Source: Nitrospirota bacterium (lineage in GTDB: Bacteria > Nitrospirota > Nitrospiria > Nitrospirales > NS-4). From it: a stretch of 5,309 bases of DNA. Made by a program: the position numbers and the translations under genes. This document shows positions 4,273 through 5,309 of the stretch, one piece after another. The DNA lies in assembly GCA_005877855.1 (NCBI GenBank), contig VBOF01000050.1, forward strand, positions 1 through 5,309, read 5' to 3'. Positions within the stretch are counted from its first letter, which is position 1; each line of letters starts with the position of its first letter. The notes under the pieces were generated by a model that saw nothing but the letters and a program-made list of their open reading frames with translations, made no database searches and was not told the DNA's origin.

Positions 4273-5309
4273 TGGCGCAAGGTGTAACGTTGCCTCTTGT
4301 TAGTCAGCGCATCCCGCCGGTGAGCGAGGAGACCCACCTGCGTGATTACATCCGCATCATCCGAAAGCGGAGATGGAGCATCCTCAGCGTGATGGTCTCC
4401 ACAGTCTTCGGCACGGCCCTGTACGTCCTGATGCAGCCACCGATTTACGAATCCACGGTGAGTCTTCTGATTGAACCGACGGGACCGAACGTGATGTCGA
4501 AAGCAGTCGAAGAAGTGTATGCGCCGATTGACGTCAACTTTGATTATTACAAGACTCAATATGAGCTTCTCAAGAGCTATGAGATCATGCGGGAAACCGT
4601 CAAACAACTGAAGCTCCACACGCACCCGGAATATGGGCCTCGGCCTACTGACTCCCAAGACCCAGAGCCGCCCAGTGAGACTGAACGCTTGTTGGTCAAC
4701 GCCTTCCGAGGGCACGTGAAAGTCTCGCCGGTCATGAACAGCCGGATCGTCCGTGTGACGGTCGAGTCCATAGACCCCAAGCTGGCGGCTGATGCGGCCA
4801 ACACGATCGCCGCTGCCTATATCGCCCGCACTCTGGAGATGAAAAGCGGGGCTGCGCAGGCCGCCACTAAGTGGATCACTGCACGGATGGAAGAGCTTCG
4901 TCAAAAGGTTGAGGTGTCGGAACGGAACCTAAACGAGTTTGCGAGTCAGCACGGTCTCGTCAATGTGGACGAACGAAGACGCTTAACGACCCAGAAGCTT
5001 GGAGATATCAGTGGCCAGCTCGTCAAAGCGGAGACGAAGCGCGCTGAAGCTGAAGCCCGGTTCAAGCAGATCGCATCCGTTCTTGACAACCCTCGACAGC
5101 TGGAGTCGTCTACTGAGGTCCTCAATTCCGGTCTTATACAGGCTCTTCGGAATCAGGAGATTCAGGCCTCTCAAAAAGTTGCGGAGCTGGGCGATAAGTA
5201 CGGACCTAAGCATCCTGCGTTGATCAAAGCAGACTCCGAGCTCAAGGAAATTCAAAAACGGATACAAATGGAAATCAAGAAAATCTATTCTGCTGTCAAG
5301 GGCGAATAC
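4272..5309 (+). CDS. Polysaccharide chain-length determinant / Wzc-GumC-type inner-membrane protein, 3' partial
   Basis: The frame is open for 346 codons to the window end with no stop. A cytoplasmic N-terminus with basic residues (RDYIRIIRKRRW) leads into a first membrane segment at about residues 35-54, followed by PPIYESTVSLLIEP, the classic Wzz-domain entry to the periplasm. Residues about 197-265 are a charged coiled coil (EELRQKVEVSERNLNEF and onward), and LGDKYGPKHPALI (residues 308-318) is the conserved element shortly before the GNVR region. The second membrane segment and any C-terminal tyrosine-kinase domain lie outside the window, so Wzz-like and Wzc-like (autokinase) forms cannot be told apart. 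The protein would control polymer length and contact the Wza-like export protein. ATG 4272 overlaps the mini-ORF stop and has GGAAAG 9 nt upstream. Transcription is probably from the sigma54-type promoter. Confidence 0.88.
   Translation, partial: MAQGVTLPLVSQRIPPVSEETHLRDYIRIIRKRRWSILSVMVSTVFGTALYVLMQPPIYESTVSLLIEPTGPNVMSKAVEEVYAPIDVNFDYYKTQYELLKSYEIMRETVKQLKLHTHPEYGPRPTDSQDPEPPSETERLLVNAFRGHVKVSPVMNSRIVRVTVESIDPKLAADAANTIAAAYIARTLEMKSGAAQAATKWITARMEELRQKVEVSERNLNEFASQHGLVNVDERRRLTTQKLGDISGQLVKAETKRAEAEARFKQIASVLDNPRQLESSTEVLNSGLIQALRNQEIQASQKVAELGDKYGPKHPALIKADSELKEIQKRIQMEIKKIYSAVKGEY

Noticed and set aside
4269..4904. 211-codon minus-strand frame opposite the chain-length gene
   Set aside because: The + strand frame has the Wzz membrane segment and conserved motifs; the reverse product has shadow-like composition.
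1..5309. tRNA/rRNA genes, CRISPR arrays, insertion sequences
   Set aside because: Looked for and not seen: no tandem spaced repeats, transposase motifs or tRNA-like cloverleaf sequences.

Overview
The window is a piece of a Gram-negative (diderm) bacterial chromosome. It has a signal-peptide-bearing outer-membrane beta-barrel and a Wza/Wzc-type polysaccharide export set of the exosortase/PEP-CTERM (XrtA) kind. The gene styles remind me of Nitrospirota (Nitrospira-like) genomes, but that is only an impression. All real genes are on the + strand and both ends of the window cut through a gene.

Left part (1-1883): a two-gene metabolic unit. A ketopantoate reductase (PanE/ApbA) lacks only its first dozen or so residues. 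It is unusual in carrying a Pro-rich internal insertion and a C-terminal extension that looks like a degenerate sulfite-oxidase-type molybdopterin domain. Its stop overlaps (ATGA) the start of a low-molecular-weight phosphatase-fold protein with the full cysteine triad of thioredoxin-coupled arsenate reductases. This part is GC-rich (a hand count of 661-720 gives 38 of 60); the export genes to the right are lower (24 of 60 at 3661-3720).

Middle part (1884-3937): a near-consensus sigma70 promoter (TTGACT, 17-nt spacer, TATAAG), whose -10 box lies inside a perfect 16-bp palindrome, precedes a BBP2-like outer-membrane beta-barrel and, 29 nt later, a small Wza-like export protein (Poly_export + SLBB).

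Right part (3938-5309): a 334-bp gap holds a stem-loop, a 7-bp-arm inverted repeat, a sigma54-type (-24/-12) promoter and a mini-ORF. The mini-ORF ends in the same residues, VVPESFF, as the export protein and overlaps (TAATG) the start of a Wzz/Wzc-like chain-length determinant, which runs off the window. I read the mini-ORF as the collapsed remains of a second export gene, of which only the start and the end (which carries the ribosome-binding site for the next gene) survive.

Working model: the barrel and export protein form the outer-membrane part of an exopolysaccharide secretion route and are made from a housekeeping promoter with a possible operator. The inner-membrane chain-length protein and probably the rest of the cluster are under separate sigma54 control by an enhancer-binding protein, possibly PrsR-like as in other PEP-CTERM exopolysaccharide loci.
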